From: Sinomonas susongensis
GTDB lineage: Bacteria; Actinomycetota; Actinomycetes; Actinomycetales; Micrococcaceae
Length of the DNA: 64,000 bases
Assembly: GCF_005877005.1 (NCBI RefSeq)
Contig: NZ_SSNH01000004.1
Location: 124,001 to 188,000, forward strand
Reading direction: 5' to 3'
Shown: positions 1 to 8,185 of the stretch, one piece after another
Position numbering within the stretch: position 1 is the stretch's first letter
How the letters are laid out: each line of letters starts with the position of its first letter
Program-made: the position numbers and the translations under genes
Notes under the pieces: model-generated
Told to the model about the DNA's origin: nothing
Databases searched by the model: none
The model's input: the letters and a program-made list of their open reading frames with translations, nothing else

Positions 1-1
1 C

Positions 2-1252
2 GACTCGCTTCAGCTCGGCGCCGCATCGATCGACCTTGCGCGGCTCAACGAGAAGTTCCGCTCGGAGGGCGCAGGGCGCACGCTCGAGTCCTTCCTCCGC
101 GACGAGCTGGCTCCCATCGTGGGCCAGCATGGTGCCGATCCCCGGCCCAGCACCGACGTCGTCCTCTACGGCTTCGGCCGCATCGGCCGTCTCGTGGCCC
201 GCATCCTCATCGAGCACGCTGGCGGCGGCCATGGCCTCCGCCTCCGGGCCATTGTCGTGCGCAAGGGCTCCGAGAGGGACATCGTCAAGCGCGCGAGCCT
301 CCTGCGCCGCGACTCGGTCCACGGCCCCTTCGACGGCACCATCACTGTCGACGAGGAGAACGGCACGATCCTTGCCAACGGGACGCTGATCCAGGTCATC
401 TACTCGGACAGCCCGGCGGCCGTCGACTACACCGCCTACGGGATCGACGACGCCATCGTGGTCGACAACACGGGCCGGTGGCGCGACGAGGCGGGCCTCT
501 CCCAGCACCTCGAGAGCAAGGGTGTCGCCCGCGTTCTGCTGACGGCACCGGGCAAGGGCAGCCTGCCGAACATCGTCCACGGGATCAACCACGAGGACAT
601 CGCCGACTCGGACCGGATCGTCACCGCCGCTTCCTGCACGACCAACGCGATCACGCCCGTCCTCAAGGCCATCCACGACAAGTACGGCGTCGTTCACGGG
701 CACGTCGAGACGGTGCACTCGTTCACGAACGACCAGAACCTCACGGACAACTTCCACAAGGGCGACCGTCGCGGCCGCTCCGCAGCGCTGAACATGGTGC
801 TCACAGAGACCGGTGCGGCGAAGGCAGTCGCGAAGGCGCTCCCGGAGCTCGCCGGAAAGCTCACTGGCAACGCGATCCGGGTCCCCACGCCGGACGTCTC
901 GATGGCGATCCTCAACCTGACCCTCGAGCACGAGACCACGAAGGACGAGGTCAACGCCTACCTGCGCGACATCTCGCTGCACTCCGCATTGCGCAAGCAG
1001 ATCGACTACATCGCGTCCCCGGAGGTGGTGTCGACCGACTTCGTCGGCTCGCGTCGGGCCGGGATCGTCGACGGGCTCGCGACCATCAGCAACGGCAGAA
1101 ACCTCGTGCTGTACGTCTGGTACGACAACGAGTTCGGCTACAGCTGCCAGGTCGTGCGGGTCCTCGAGGAGATGGCGGGCGTCCACGCGCCGTCGTTCCC
1201 CGCGCAGGCCGCCGAGCCTGCAGCCCAAGAGCTCTTGGCCTCAACTCGGTGA
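2..1252 (+). CDS. gap: Glyceraldehyde-3-phosphate dehydrogenase, long form (5' end cut by the window)
   Basis: Interconverts glyceraldehyde 3-phosphate and 1,3-bisphosphoglycerate in the cytoplasm. The reading frame is open to the left edge, so the N-terminus is missing. The Rossmann motif GFGRIGR begins about 58 residues into the visible part, preceded by a helical stretch (...LESFLRDELAPIV) that ordinary 335-residue GAPDHs lack. This matches the roughly 480-residue GapB-type enzymes of Corynebacterium and Arthrobacter, usually NADP-linked and gluconeogenic. The active-site motif SCTTN has its catalytic Cys codon at 635-637, and the C-terminal WYDNEFGYS motif is present. Cofactor preference and direction are inferred from the family. 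Confidence 0.93.
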   Translation, partial: DSLQLGAASIDLARLNEKFRSEGAGRTLESFLRDELAPIVGQHGADPRPSTDVVLYGFGRIGRLVARILIEHAGGGHGLRLRAIVVRKGSERDIVKRASLLRRDSVHGPFDGTITVDEENGTILANGTLIQVIYSDSPAAVDYTAYGIDDAIVVDNTGRWRDEAGLSQHLESKGVARVLLTAPGKGSLPNIVHGINHEDIADSDRIVTAASCTTNAITPVLKAIHDKYGVVHGHVETVHSFTNDQNLTDNFHKGDRRGRSAALNMVLTETGAAKAVAKALPELAGKLTGNAIRVPTPDVSMAILNLTLEHETTKDEVNAYLRDISLHSALRKQIDYIASPEVVSTDFVGSRRAGIVDGLATISNGRNLVLYVWYDNEFGYSCQVVRVLEEMAGVHAPSFPAQAAEPAAQELLASTR

Positions 1253-1293
1253 CGTCACTGGATTCGCCCAGTGAGCGGGGGCAAGATGCATCT

Positions 1294-1494
1294 ATGGAAG
1301 CGACTGAGCACGAGAGCACACTCGAACACGCACTCGACGTGGCGAGGGAGAACGCGAAGCAGGCACGCCGCCTGCTCGAGCACGCGCGGGCGCAGCTCGA
1401 GAGCGGCATCGTGGGCCCCGAGCGGGTGGCCCAGCTCGAAGAGCTGCTCCAGACCGCCGAAGAAGATCTGGCCAGGGTGACGAGGGAACAGTAG
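1294..1494 (+). CDS. Small conserved-type hypothetical protein, 66 aa
   Basis: Encodes a 66-residue, strongly charged and probably all-helical protein (EHALDVARENAKQARRLLEHARAQL) with heptad-like spacing, so a short coiled coil or helical hairpin is likely. The ATG at 1294 follows a purine-rich AGCGGGGGCAAG sequence and lies 41 bp after the GAPDH stop, which suggests co-transcription. There are no membrane segments or signal peptide. I do not recognise a function. Codon use looks like that of its neighbours, and the hairpin at 1527-1563 would end the transcript. Confidence 0.6.
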   Translation: MEATEHESTLEHALDVARENAKQARRLLEHARAQLESGIVGPERVAQLEELLQTAEEDLARVTREQ

Positions 1495-1526
1495 CGCCTG
1501 TCCCCGAAGGGGCGCGCACGACCGAC

Positions 1527-1563
1527 AGGGCGCCGCCCGTCTGAAATCGCTGCGGCGCCCTTT
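1527..1563 (+). terminator. Intrinsic terminator between the GAPDH operon and def
   Basis: The inverted repeat AGGGCGCCG (1527-1535) / CGGCGCCCT (1553-1561) is followed by TTT. It lies between convergent genes and may work in both directions. Confidence 0.65.
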
Positions 1564-1569
1564 CGGCGG

Positions 1570-2142
1570 TCAGTGGCCGAAAGGATCCGGGTCGACCCCA
1601 GGCATCCACGTCAGGCCGGGAACGCCCCAGCCATGCTTCTTGGCCGCCTTCTTCGCCTTGCGGGCATATCGGTCGATGAGCTTGTCGACGTAGAGCTTCC
1701 CGTCGAGGTGGTCGTACTCGTGCTGCACGACCCGAGCGAACCAGCCCGTTGCAATGAAGTCCACGGGCTTGCCGTCGCCGTCGAAGCCCTCGACGTGGGC
1801 CCAGTCGGCCCGCTTGAGGGGGTACGACTCGCCGGGGAACGAGAGGCAGCCCTCCTCGTCCTCCTCGGGATCCGGGGCCGTGCCGGGGACCTTCGTCAGG
1901 GTGAGCTTGGGGTTCACGACGACGCCGCGGGGCGGAACGCCGTCGTCGTTCTTGTACTTGTAGACGAAGATGCGGAGGCCCACGCCGATCTGGGGGGCCG
2001 CGAGCCCGACGCCGTTCGCGGCGTCGTTCGTCTCATGCATGTCGTCGATGAGTGCCCGCAGCCCGTCGTTGAACTCGGTGACCTCCGCGGCCCTCCGGTG
2101 CAGCACAGGTTCGCCCCAGATGGTCACGGGATGGACGGTCAT
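1570..2142 (-). CDS. def: Peptide deformylase
   Basis: Metal-dependent amidase that removes the formyl group from the N-terminal Met of nascent proteins. All three family motifs are present: GVGLAAPQIG, EGCLS (metal-ligand Cys) and HEYDH (two His ligands and the catalytic Glu). The 190-residue product is of normal length for actinobacterial enzymes. The start at 2142 (MTVHPVTIW) is preferred over an upstream in-frame codon because GGAG lies 8 nt before it and homologous proteins begin this way. It is convergent with the small gene at 1294 and downstream of tRNA-His. Confidence 0.96.
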   Translation of the reverse strand: MTVHPVTIWGEPVLHRRAAEVTEFNDGLRALIDDMHETNDAANGVGLAAPQIGVGLRIFVYKYKNDDGVPPRGVVVNPKLTLTKVPGTAPDPEEDEEGCLSFPGESYPLKRADWAHVEGFDGDGKPVDFIATGWFARVVQHEYDHLDGKLYVDKLIDRYARKAKKAAKKHGWGVPGLTWMPGVDPDPFGH

Positions 2143-2182
2143 GTGTGTGGCTCCTCGGTCTTGCGCGGGGGAGCGGGCCAAT

Positions 2183-2218
2183 GCGAGAGGCCGCACGGCG
2201 AACCGTGCGGCCTCTCGC
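2183..2218 (-). terminator. Perfect 16-bp stem with UUCG-type loop, probable tRNA-His terminator
   Basis: GCGAGAGGCCGCACGG (2183-2198) pairs without mismatch with 2203-2218 around a 4-nt loop that reads UUCG on the - strand. It lies just downstream of tRNA-His. There is no U-run, as is common for hairpin terminators in high-GC actinobacteria, so its role is inferred from position. Confidence 0.55.
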
Positions 2219-2239
2219 GCGGGGAGCGCCCGCTGTCAG

Positions 2240-2313
2240 GGTGAGTAACGGGGGTCGAACCCGCGACCTTCTGGACCACAACCAGACGCTCTGCCGACTG
2301 AGCTATACCCACC
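2240..2313 (-). tRNA. tRNA-His (GTG)
   Basis: The complement folds as a full cloverleaf. Anticodon stem TCTGG/CCAGA encloses loop TTGTGGT, giving anticodon GTG. The extra 5' G opposite discriminator C (the G-1:C73 identity pair of tRNA-His) is encoded. The T-arm contains GGGTTCGAACCCC. CCA is not encoded. Confidence 0.95.
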
Positions 2314-2479
2314 ATGTGCACCAGCGCGCAACAGAGACCGAGTCCTCGAGACAACGTCTTCGAAACACCGGGTCCCAGCGTACCGCGCCGGCAACGACAA
2401 CTAGTCTACCTGCTGTTCATCGATGCTTTTGCCACTTTGAACGGCTTGCCGCGACTTTTTCGCCCCGAGTGGCGCAAGC

Positions 2480-3127
2480 TCACAGGCTGGCTGCTGTGTC
2501 CTCGGTCCCCGGGGATCTCGAGGCTCCTTCGGTGATGCGCTCGGCGATGCTGCGGGCCGTTGCCGAGTCGGGCCCGGGCTGGGGCACGAAGACTGCCTCC
2601 CGGTAGTAGCGGAGCTCGTCGATCGAGTCCCGGATGTCTCCGAGCGCCCGGTGGCCTCCGGTCTTCGCAGGCGCCTGGAAGTAGGCGCGCGGGTACCAGC
2701 GACGGGCGAGCTCCTTGATCGTCGAGACGTCGATGATCCGGTAGTGGAGGTGCTCGACGACCTGCGGCATGTCCCTGGCGAGGAACATGCGGTCGGTCCC
2801 CACAGAGTTCCCGCCGAGCTGCGCCTTGTTGGGCTCCGGAACCCACTGGCGGACGTATGCCATGACCTCGGCCTCGGCTGCCTCGAGCGTGAGGCCGCGG
2901 GGGAGCTCGTCGAGCAGCTTCGACGTCGTATGCATCTGCCGGACAAAGTCGTTCATCCCGGCGAGCGCGTCGTCCGAAGGGCGGATCACGACGTCGACTC
3001 CCTCGCCGAGGACATTGAGCTCCGAGTCGGTCACGAGCACGGCCACCTCGATGAGGGCATCGCGTGCGATGTCGAGCCCAGTCATCTCGCAGTCGATCCA
3101 GACGATGCGTTCAGCATGATTTGACAC
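2480..3127 (-). CDS. orn: Oligoribonuclease
   Basis: 3'-to-5' exoribonuclease of the DEDDh family that finishes RNA decay by hydrolysing di- to pentanucleotides (including pGpG) to mononucleotides. The motif WIDCEMTG near the N-terminus carries the first Asp and Glu metal ligands, and HRALGDI near residue 160 carries the catalytic His and last Asp. The 215-residue length fits the family. The GTG at 3127 is the only start that places WIDCEM about 9 residues from the N-terminus; the longer frame upstream adds unrelated residues. The C-terminus carries a short family-variable tail. Confidence 0.95.
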   Translation of the reverse strand: MSNHAERIVWIDCEMTGLDIARDALIEVAVLVTDSELNVLGEGVDVVIRPSDDALAGMNDFVRQMHTTSKLLDELPRGLTLEAAEAEVMAYVRQWVPEPNKAQLGGNSVGTDRMFLARDMPQVVEHLHYRIIDVSTIKELARRWYPRAYFQAPAKTGGHRALGDIRDSIDELRYYREAVFVPQPGPDSATARSIAERITEGASRSPGTEDTAASL

Positions 3128-3222
3128 CCTGCCAATGTACCCGAGGGCCCCGTCGACCGGGCCCAGAGGGAGGCCCGATGCTAAACTGGGGCTCTCTCCC
3201 GGCTCTGATCGAAGGGTGACCC

Positions 3223-4782
3223 ATGTCCACGACACGCTTTGGCCTTCTCGGGAGGATTCTCGAGTGGCTGAAGTCGCTCTGGACCGCCCTTCCTCCCGTC
3301 GGAGTGAACGAGCCTCCCCATTGGGCCATCGGCCAGGGCTTCGTCGGATCGCTCCTCATGGTCTACGGGTCATTCGGTGTGGGGCGCTTCGCCGATGTCT
3401 CCCCGCTGACCCGAAATCCGCTCCTCATCCCGCTGCGGACCGAAACGTGGGGTGTCACGAGCTGCATCCTCGCTCTGGCCCTCGGTGCGATGCTGCTCAC
3501 TCGTTCGTGGCTGCGGCTCGGCCAGCGACTGCGCTTCTGGGGCCCCGGCACGATCCGCCCGGTCGGTCTCGCCATCGCCCTGTGGGGGCTTCCGCTTGTC
3601 GTCGCGGTCCCGATCTACTCGCGCGACGTCTACGCGTACGTGGGGCAGGGGCGTCTCATGGCGGCGGGCCTGAACCCCTACACGACGGGGATTTCGACCC
3701 TGAACAACTGGCTCGAGCTGGGCACTGATCCCTCGTGGGCCACGACGCGGACGCCCTACGGGCCGTACTTCCTCTGGCTCGAGCGGTGGATCGTGCAGAT
3801 GACGGCCGGCCAGCCCGACTCGTCGGTCCTGCTGTTCCGAGTGGCCGCGCTCGGCGGCGTGGCCCTCTGCGCCTACTACGGCTACCGGCTGGCCGAGCTC
3901 CACGGGGTGGACGGCGCCCGTGCCGTCTGGATGACTGCCGCCAACCCGCTGTTCCTGATCAGCTGCATCGCGAGCGCCCACAACGAGGCGCTCATGATCG
4001 GTTTCGCCGTGGCCGGCGTCTACTACGCGGCACGGGGGAATTGGCTCGCGGGCATCGTGCTCACGACCGTGTCGATCGGCATCAAGCCGATCACCGCCGT
4101 CGTCCTCCCGTTCATCGGGCTCCTCTGGGCGGGACCAGGGGCCACGTGGCTCCGCCGCCTGGCGTGCTGGGCGGGGACGGGCCTCATCAGCCTCGCGATC
4201 TTCGCTGCGAGCGCCCCCGTCTACGGCCTCGGCTTCGGATGGGTCAACGCGATCGTCGATCCGACGCCGGGATTCATCTCCTACACGCCCTCGGGTTTCG
4301 CGAGCAGCCTCGTGGACACGCTCACGACCATCGTCGGGCTCGACGGCGGGTCCATCGCGGACGGCTTCCGCACCGTCGTCAAGTGGGTCGGCATCGGGCT
4401 CGCGGTCTGGTTCATCCTCCGGGGCGACGACCGCAAGGTGGTCAGGCGCCTCGGAATGGCCTTCATGTCGATCGTCGTGCTCGGCCCGATCATCCAGCCC
4501 TGGTACGTCCTGTGGTTCATCCCGTTCCTCGCGGTGACGGGCATCAGGGACAACTGGGAGATCAAGCTCTGGTACCTGACGGTGGTCTTCTTCGTCGTCT
4601 TCGGGGCGCAGGACCAGCTCTACGTCTTCAGCTTCGTGAACACGCCGCTGGCCCCTGAGTCCCTCGCGGGCCTCGTGGCGTTCGTCTTCCTCGGATACCT
4701 CGTGCTGCTCGATCCGAAGACACGCCGCCTCGTCTTCGAGCGGGCGGTGCGGCGCCGCGATCTAGCGGCCCGCAGCTCCTGA
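3223..4782 (+). CDS. mptB: Polyprenol-phosphomannose-dependent alpha-1,6-mannosyltransferase, MptB type (paralogue 1)
   Basis: Multi-pass membrane glycosyltransferase of the GT-C fold (519 aa, about a dozen hydrophobic segments). By family it transfers mannose from a polyprenyl phosphate to alpha-1,6 mannan chains of lipomannan-type glycolipids on the outer face of the membrane. The signature SRDVYAYVGQGRLM with Asp135 sits in the first external loop, as in MptA/MptB proteins, and is followed by NPY and TPYGP motifs. GAAGGG precedes the ATG at 3223. The stop overlaps the convergent GT87-like gene by 21 bp. A close paralogue lies at 6296. The exact acceptor cannot be read from sequence. Confidence 0.85.
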   Translation: MSTTRFGLLGRILEWLKSLWTALPPVGVNEPPHWAIGQGFVGSLLMVYGSFGVGRFADVSPLTRNPLLIPLRTETWGVTSCILALALGAMLLTRSWLRLGQRLRFWGPGTIRPVGLAIALWGLPLVVAVPIYSRDVYAYVGQGRLMAAGLNPYTTGISTLNNWLELGTDPSWATTRTPYGPYFLWLERWIVQMTAGQPDSSVLLFRVAALGGVALCAYYGYRLAELHGVDGARAVWMTAANPLFLISCIASAHNEALMIGFAVAGVYYAARGNWLAGIVLTTVSIGIKPITAVVLPFIGLLWAGPGATWLRRLACWAGTGLISLAIFAASAPVYGLGFGWVNAIVDPTPGFISYTPSGFASSLVDTLTTIVGLDGGSIADGFRTVVKWVGIGLAVWFILRGDDRKVVRRLGMAFMSIVVLGPIIQPWYVLWFIPFLAVTGIRDNWEIKLWYLTVVFFVVFGAQDQLYVFSFVNTPLAPESLAGLVAFVFLGYLVLLDPKTRRLVFERAVRRRDLAARSS

Positions 4783-5988
4783 TCCGCTGCCTGCCCGCAG
4801 CGCCTCGTCGGCAGCGGGCGCCCCGCGGCGGCCCAGCCGCACCAGGCGCATGCCCGACCACACGAAGAGCCCGACGAGCATCAGGTTGCGCAGCGTGAGC
4901 ACCATCGCCATATAGGGGTTGTTGTGGCTGAGCGCGTCGTAGTACAGCGGGTAGATGAAGTACGTGGCGACGCCGATGGCGATCAGGAGGATCGCGGGAA
5001 GGCGCCAGCTGCGGCGGTCCTGGGCGAGGCCGAGGGCGACGACGGGGCCGAGCCAGACCATGAACTGGGGTGAGCCGACCTTGTTGAAGACGATGAACGC
5101 ACTCACCATGGTCAGGGCGCCGGCCAGCAGGAGCTCCGAGCGGTCCTCGTGACCGCGCTTCTTCCCCTCGTGCAGGGCCCAGAAGATGACGGCCGCCACC
5201 GCGAGCGCGATGACGACGAACAGCGGCTGCATGAGGGCGGAGGCCACGGTGCTCCCGGGGCCGTCGACCTGCATCGAGTTGATTTCGTTGTTCATGTACA
5301 TCTGCGCCCCGCCGATGTGTAGCACGGACATCCAGAGCCAGGGCGTCGTGAAGGTTGCCTCGAGCTGCATGCCGCGGGAACCCTGCGTGGTGAGGAAGTC
5401 GAAGAGGTGCGAGGTCACCCCGAGGACCGCCGCGACGAGGGCGACGAGCGCCGTCACGGCGGCTCCGCCCGCCACGACCTTCCAACGGTCGCGGACGACG
5501 GCGAACAGCGGCACGAGAGCTGCGGCGGGCCATACCTTCATCCAGGTCGCGAAGGCAAGGATCGCGGTGGCCGCGAAGGGGCTCGCGACGCCGAGGCTCA
5601 GGCCCATTAGCACGATGGGTGCGGTGACGCCGTCCACACGCGCGAAACCGAGGTTGCCGAGGAGCGCGATGAACACGAGCCACCACCAGGCTGCGCGGAC
5701 GCCCTCCGGACTCTTGCCCCAGCGGCTCAGGATCCCGAGGGCAACTCCATCGAGAATCGAGATGAGGATCACCCACACGGCGAGGAACGGACCCGGGCCG
5801 AAGAGGCCCGAGATCCAGATCGGGAGGAGGCCGGCGAACGGGTACACCCACGGGGACGGCTGCACGTTCTGGGGGAACCCGGACGCGGCCCAGTCCCGGT
5901 AGATGTTGGTGTCGCTGAAGGCCTGTCCCTGGAAGACGTAGACCAGGAAGTACGCGAGGTAGCCGAGGTGGACCAGCAGGTAGCCCAC
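4762..5988 (-). CDS. GT87-like (DUF2029) polytopic mannosyltransferase; true start probably at 6084
   Basis: A polytopic membrane protein with an early acidic motif (FSDTNIYRDW) and repeated hydrophobic segments, as in GT87/DUF2029 polyprenol-phosphate mannosyltransferases such as the PimE and lipomannan-branching enzymes. It sits between two MptB-type genes, which supports a role in the same envelope mannan pathway. The interval given uses the first conventional start, GTG at 5988, but that codon has no Shine-Dalgarno sequence and falls inside the first membrane helix. The frame is open upstream, and an ATT codon at 6084 follows AGGAG by 6 nt, adding 32 residues including a basic segment before the helix. 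Enzyme class is moderately sure, substrate unknown. Confidence 0.8.
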   Translation of the reverse strand: MGYLLVHLGYLAYFLVYVFQGQAFSDTNIYRDWAASGFPQNVQPSPWVYPFAGLLPIWISGLFGPGPFLAVWVILISILDGVALGILSRWGKSPEGVRAAWWWLVFIALLGNLGFARVDGVTAPIVLMGLSLGVASPFAATAILAFATWMKVWPAAALVPLFAVVRDRWKVVAGGAAVTALVALVAAVLGVTSHLFDFLTTQGSRGMQLEATFTTPWLWMSVLHIGGAQMYMNNEINSMQVDGPGSTVASALMQPLFVVIALAVAAVIFWALHEGKKRGHEDRSELLLAGALTMVSAFIVFNKVGSPQFMVWLGPVVALGLAQDRRSWRLPAILLIAIGVATYFIYPLYYDALSHNNPYMAMVLTLRNLMLVGLFVWSGMRLVRLGRRGAPAADEALRAGSGSGAAGR

Positions 5989-6081
5989 CAGTAGGCCGCG
6001 GGGGGAGAACAGCAGGCGCTTCAGCAGGTGGAGCCGATTGTTCCAAGGGCTGAGGTTCGCGGGGCGGGGCGTCTCGATGGA

Positions 6082-6095
6082 AATGGTGCTCTCCT
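6082..6095 (-). promoter_or_regulatory. Shine-Dalgarno sequence plus probable AUU start codon of the GT87-like gene
   Basis: On the - strand AGGAG (6095-6091) is followed after 6 nt by ATT (6084-6082), in frame with the downstream gene. No ATG, GTG or TTG lies in frame between this ATT and the GTG at 5988, and the frame is closed by TAA at about 6177. The AUU assignment is inference. Confidence 0.45.
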
Positions 6096-6295
6096 GGGCG
6101 TCTTGACGGCCGCAGACGGTCGTGGCGGCCGCCGGCCAGTCTATCAGCGGGCCCTTTCGAGCCTTCTCTGACAGTTACTGCTGGTAGCATCGAGAGGATG
6201 TCATCCTGAGCGGATGGCGCGCCGATCTGGCGCCACGAGGCGGCGCCCGGGCGCGGCGAACCGCTCGGCTCCTTGAGTAAACAGTAGGGACTCCG

Positions 6296-7828
6296 ATGCC
6301 TCAGCCTTCGGCGGGCCACAGCCTCAGCGCTGTACCCAGCGCCCGAACCATCGCGGGGCTCCCCGGCAGGGGAAGCCTTGCCGTGTGGCAGGGCTTCATC
6401 GCCTCGGTCTGCATGATGGCCGGGGGACTCGGTGTCGGCTGGATGGCGAGCGGGTCCTCGCTCATCCGGGTTCCCTTCTTCATCTTCCTCCGCGACAATC
6501 CGTTCCTCGTCGTCGCGTGCACGGTGCTGGTCACCTTCGGCGGACTCTTCCTCGTTCGGTCCTGGCTGCGCCTGGGCCAGCGGGTAGGAGACTGGGGCGC
6601 CGTCCATCCGGCCGCCCTGTGCCGCATCGCGGCCCTGTGGTGTGCGCCCCTCATGCTGACGTTCCCGCTGTTCAGCCGCGACGTCTACGCGTACATCGGT
6701 CAGGGGCGCCTCATGGTCGCCGGCCTCAATCCGTACGTCAACGGCATCTCGGCGCTGAACAACTACCACAACCTCGGCCCCGACTCGCTCTGGACGGAGG
6801 CTCCGACACCGTACGGACCGCTCTTCCTCTGGATCGAGCAGGGCATCGTGTGGATCAGCGGGGGAAACCTTGAGATCGCGATCGCACTGTTCAGGATTGT
6901 CGCCGCAATCGGCGTCGCCCTCTGCGCCGTCGCCGTCATCGGTCTCGCCCGCCACTACCGGCTCCAGACGGCGAGGACGCTCTGGCTGACCGTCGCGAAC
7001 CCGCTCTTCGTCATCAACTTCGTCGCGAGCATCCACAACGATTCGCTCATGCTCGGCCTCGTCCTGCTCGGGGTCCTTGCCACCGTCCGCGGGCGTCCGG
7101 TCCTCGGGGTCGTCTTGGTGACCCTGTCGATCGGCATCAAGCCGATCACGCTCATCGCCCTGCCGTTCATCGGCCTGATCTGGGCGGGACGGCAGGCCGG
7201 GTGGGGACGGAAGATCTCGTGCTGGGCCCTGACCGTCCTCATCTCAGGGGGACTGCTGACGATCGAGGGCGCGGTCACCGGCTTCTGGTTCGGATGGCTC
7301 CCGGCAATGACGACATCCGGCACTGTCTGGACCTGGTACGCCCCCTTCGGGCTCCTCTCGGTCACGGCAGCGACCCTAGTCCAGTACGTGAATGGGCCGG
7401 GCGACGTCGTCGCCGAGATCATCAAGGCCATCGGCCGCGGCCTCGGGATGCTCGTGGCCCTCTGGTACGTGTTCCGGGGGAGCTTCGACAAGCTCGTTCT
7501 GCGGATCGCGCTCGCCCTGACCGCCGTCGTGGTCACCGCGGCCGCCATCCAGCCGTGGTATGTCACGTGGCTTGCCGCCTTCTTCGCCCTCGCGGGGGTG
7601 GCGGAGGGGTGGTACCTGCGGGCGTACTACTTCGCGACAGTCTTCTTCACGGTCATCGCGCTCACCGACCAGCTTGACGTCTTCGACTGGATTCCGCTCG
7701 TCGCAATCCGTTCGGTGGCGATCGTGCTGAGCGTCATCTTCGTCGCATACATGATGTTCTGGGACTGGAAGACGCGGAGCCTCTTCACCCGGTTCACCTC
7801 CCTCAAAGGGGCTCCGGCCGCGCGATAG
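6296..7828 (+). CDS. Polyprenol-phosphomannose-dependent mannosyltransferase, MptB type (paralogue 2)
   Basis: A 510-residue GT-C membrane enzyme that aligns with the 3223 gene over most of its length: shared blocks are LRLGQRV, FSRDVYAYIGQGRLM (Asp129), AGLNPYVNGISALNN, PTPYGP, ANPLF, TLSIGIKPIT, LPFIGL.WAG and AIQPWYVTW. It therefore probably performs a related alpha-mannosyl transfer in lipomannan or cell-wall mannan synthesis, outside the membrane. The first 30 residues are a Ser/Pro-rich cytosolic lead. The ATG at 6296 is chosen by homology. It is divergent from the GT87-like gene, and tRNA-Arg follows closely. Which paralogue starts and which extends chains cannot be told. Confidence 0.84.
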   Translation: MPQPSAGHSLSAVPSARTIAGLPGRGSLAVWQGFIASVCMMAGGLGVGWMASGSSLIRVPFFIFLRDNPFLVVACTVLVTFGGLFLVRSWLRLGQRVGDWGAVHPAALCRIAALWCAPLMLTFPLFSRDVYAYIGQGRLMVAGLNPYVNGISALNNYHNLGPDSLWTEAPTPYGPLFLWIEQGIVWISGGNLEIAIALFRIVAAIGVALCAVAVIGLARHYRLQTARTLWLTVANPLFVINFVASIHNDSLMLGLVLLGVLATVRGRPVLGVVLVTLSIGIKPITLIALPFIGLIWAGRQAGWGRKISCWALTVLISGGLLTIEGAVTGFWFGWLPAMTTSGTVWTWYAPFGLLSVTAATLVQYVNGPGDVVAEIIKAIGRGLGMLVALWYVFRGSFDKLVLRIALALTAVVVTAAAIQPWYVTWLAAFFALAGVAEGWYLRAYYFATVFFTVIALTDQLDVFDWIPLVAIRSVAIVLSVIFVAYMMFWDWKTRSLFTRFTSLKGAPAAR

Positions 7829-7857
7829 ACTGAGCAGGCATGCCGCGCACTGCGCCC

Positions 7858-7930
7858 GCCCCAGTAGCTCAGCGGATAGAGCAGGGGCCTTCTAATCCTC
7901 TGGTCGGGGGTTCGACTCCCTCCTGGGGCG
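7858..7930 (+). tRNA. tRNA-Arg (TCT)
   Basis: Acceptor GCCCCAG/CTGGGGC, D-arm GCTC/GAGC and T-arm GGGGTTCGACTCCC fold normally. The anticodon loop CTTCTAA gives TCT. The closing pair of the anticodon stem (C31-T39) is a mismatch. CCA is not encoded. Confidence 0.93.
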
Positions 7931-7970
7931 CGTTTGTGGCTCGGGACGTCCGCCGCGTCTCGGGACGATT

Positions 7971-8010
7971 GAACACCCCCGGTCTTCGGATCGGGGGTGT
8001 TCTGTCTTTA
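7971..8010 (+). terminator. Intrinsic terminator of tRNA-Arg
   Basis: GAACACCCCCG (7971-7981) pairs with CGGGGGTGTTC (7992-8002) and is followed by TGTCTTTAA. The remaining 8011-8185 up to the ssb-like start shows no gene; it should hold the promoter of that gene. Confidence 0.85.
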
Positions 8011-8185
8011 ATCCCAGCCGCCCCTTGGTCCCGGCGGACTTGGCCGGGGTTGGACCTCCACAGACCCTCGTCACGGCGCGTCGTCCACATCCGGACAGCG
8101 ACCCCGCCGCGTCCGCCAGCGCATGACGGACGCTGGTAGCACCCGCAGGGGCGGGAACCGGATTCCAGAGAGACAAGGATGTGTG

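Noticed and set aside
4628-7036. Open frame of 802 codons on the - strand over the mannosyltransferases
   Set aside because: Overlaps the GT87-like gene in another frame and is antisense to both MptB-type genes; Arg/Pro/Asp-rich with no membrane helices.
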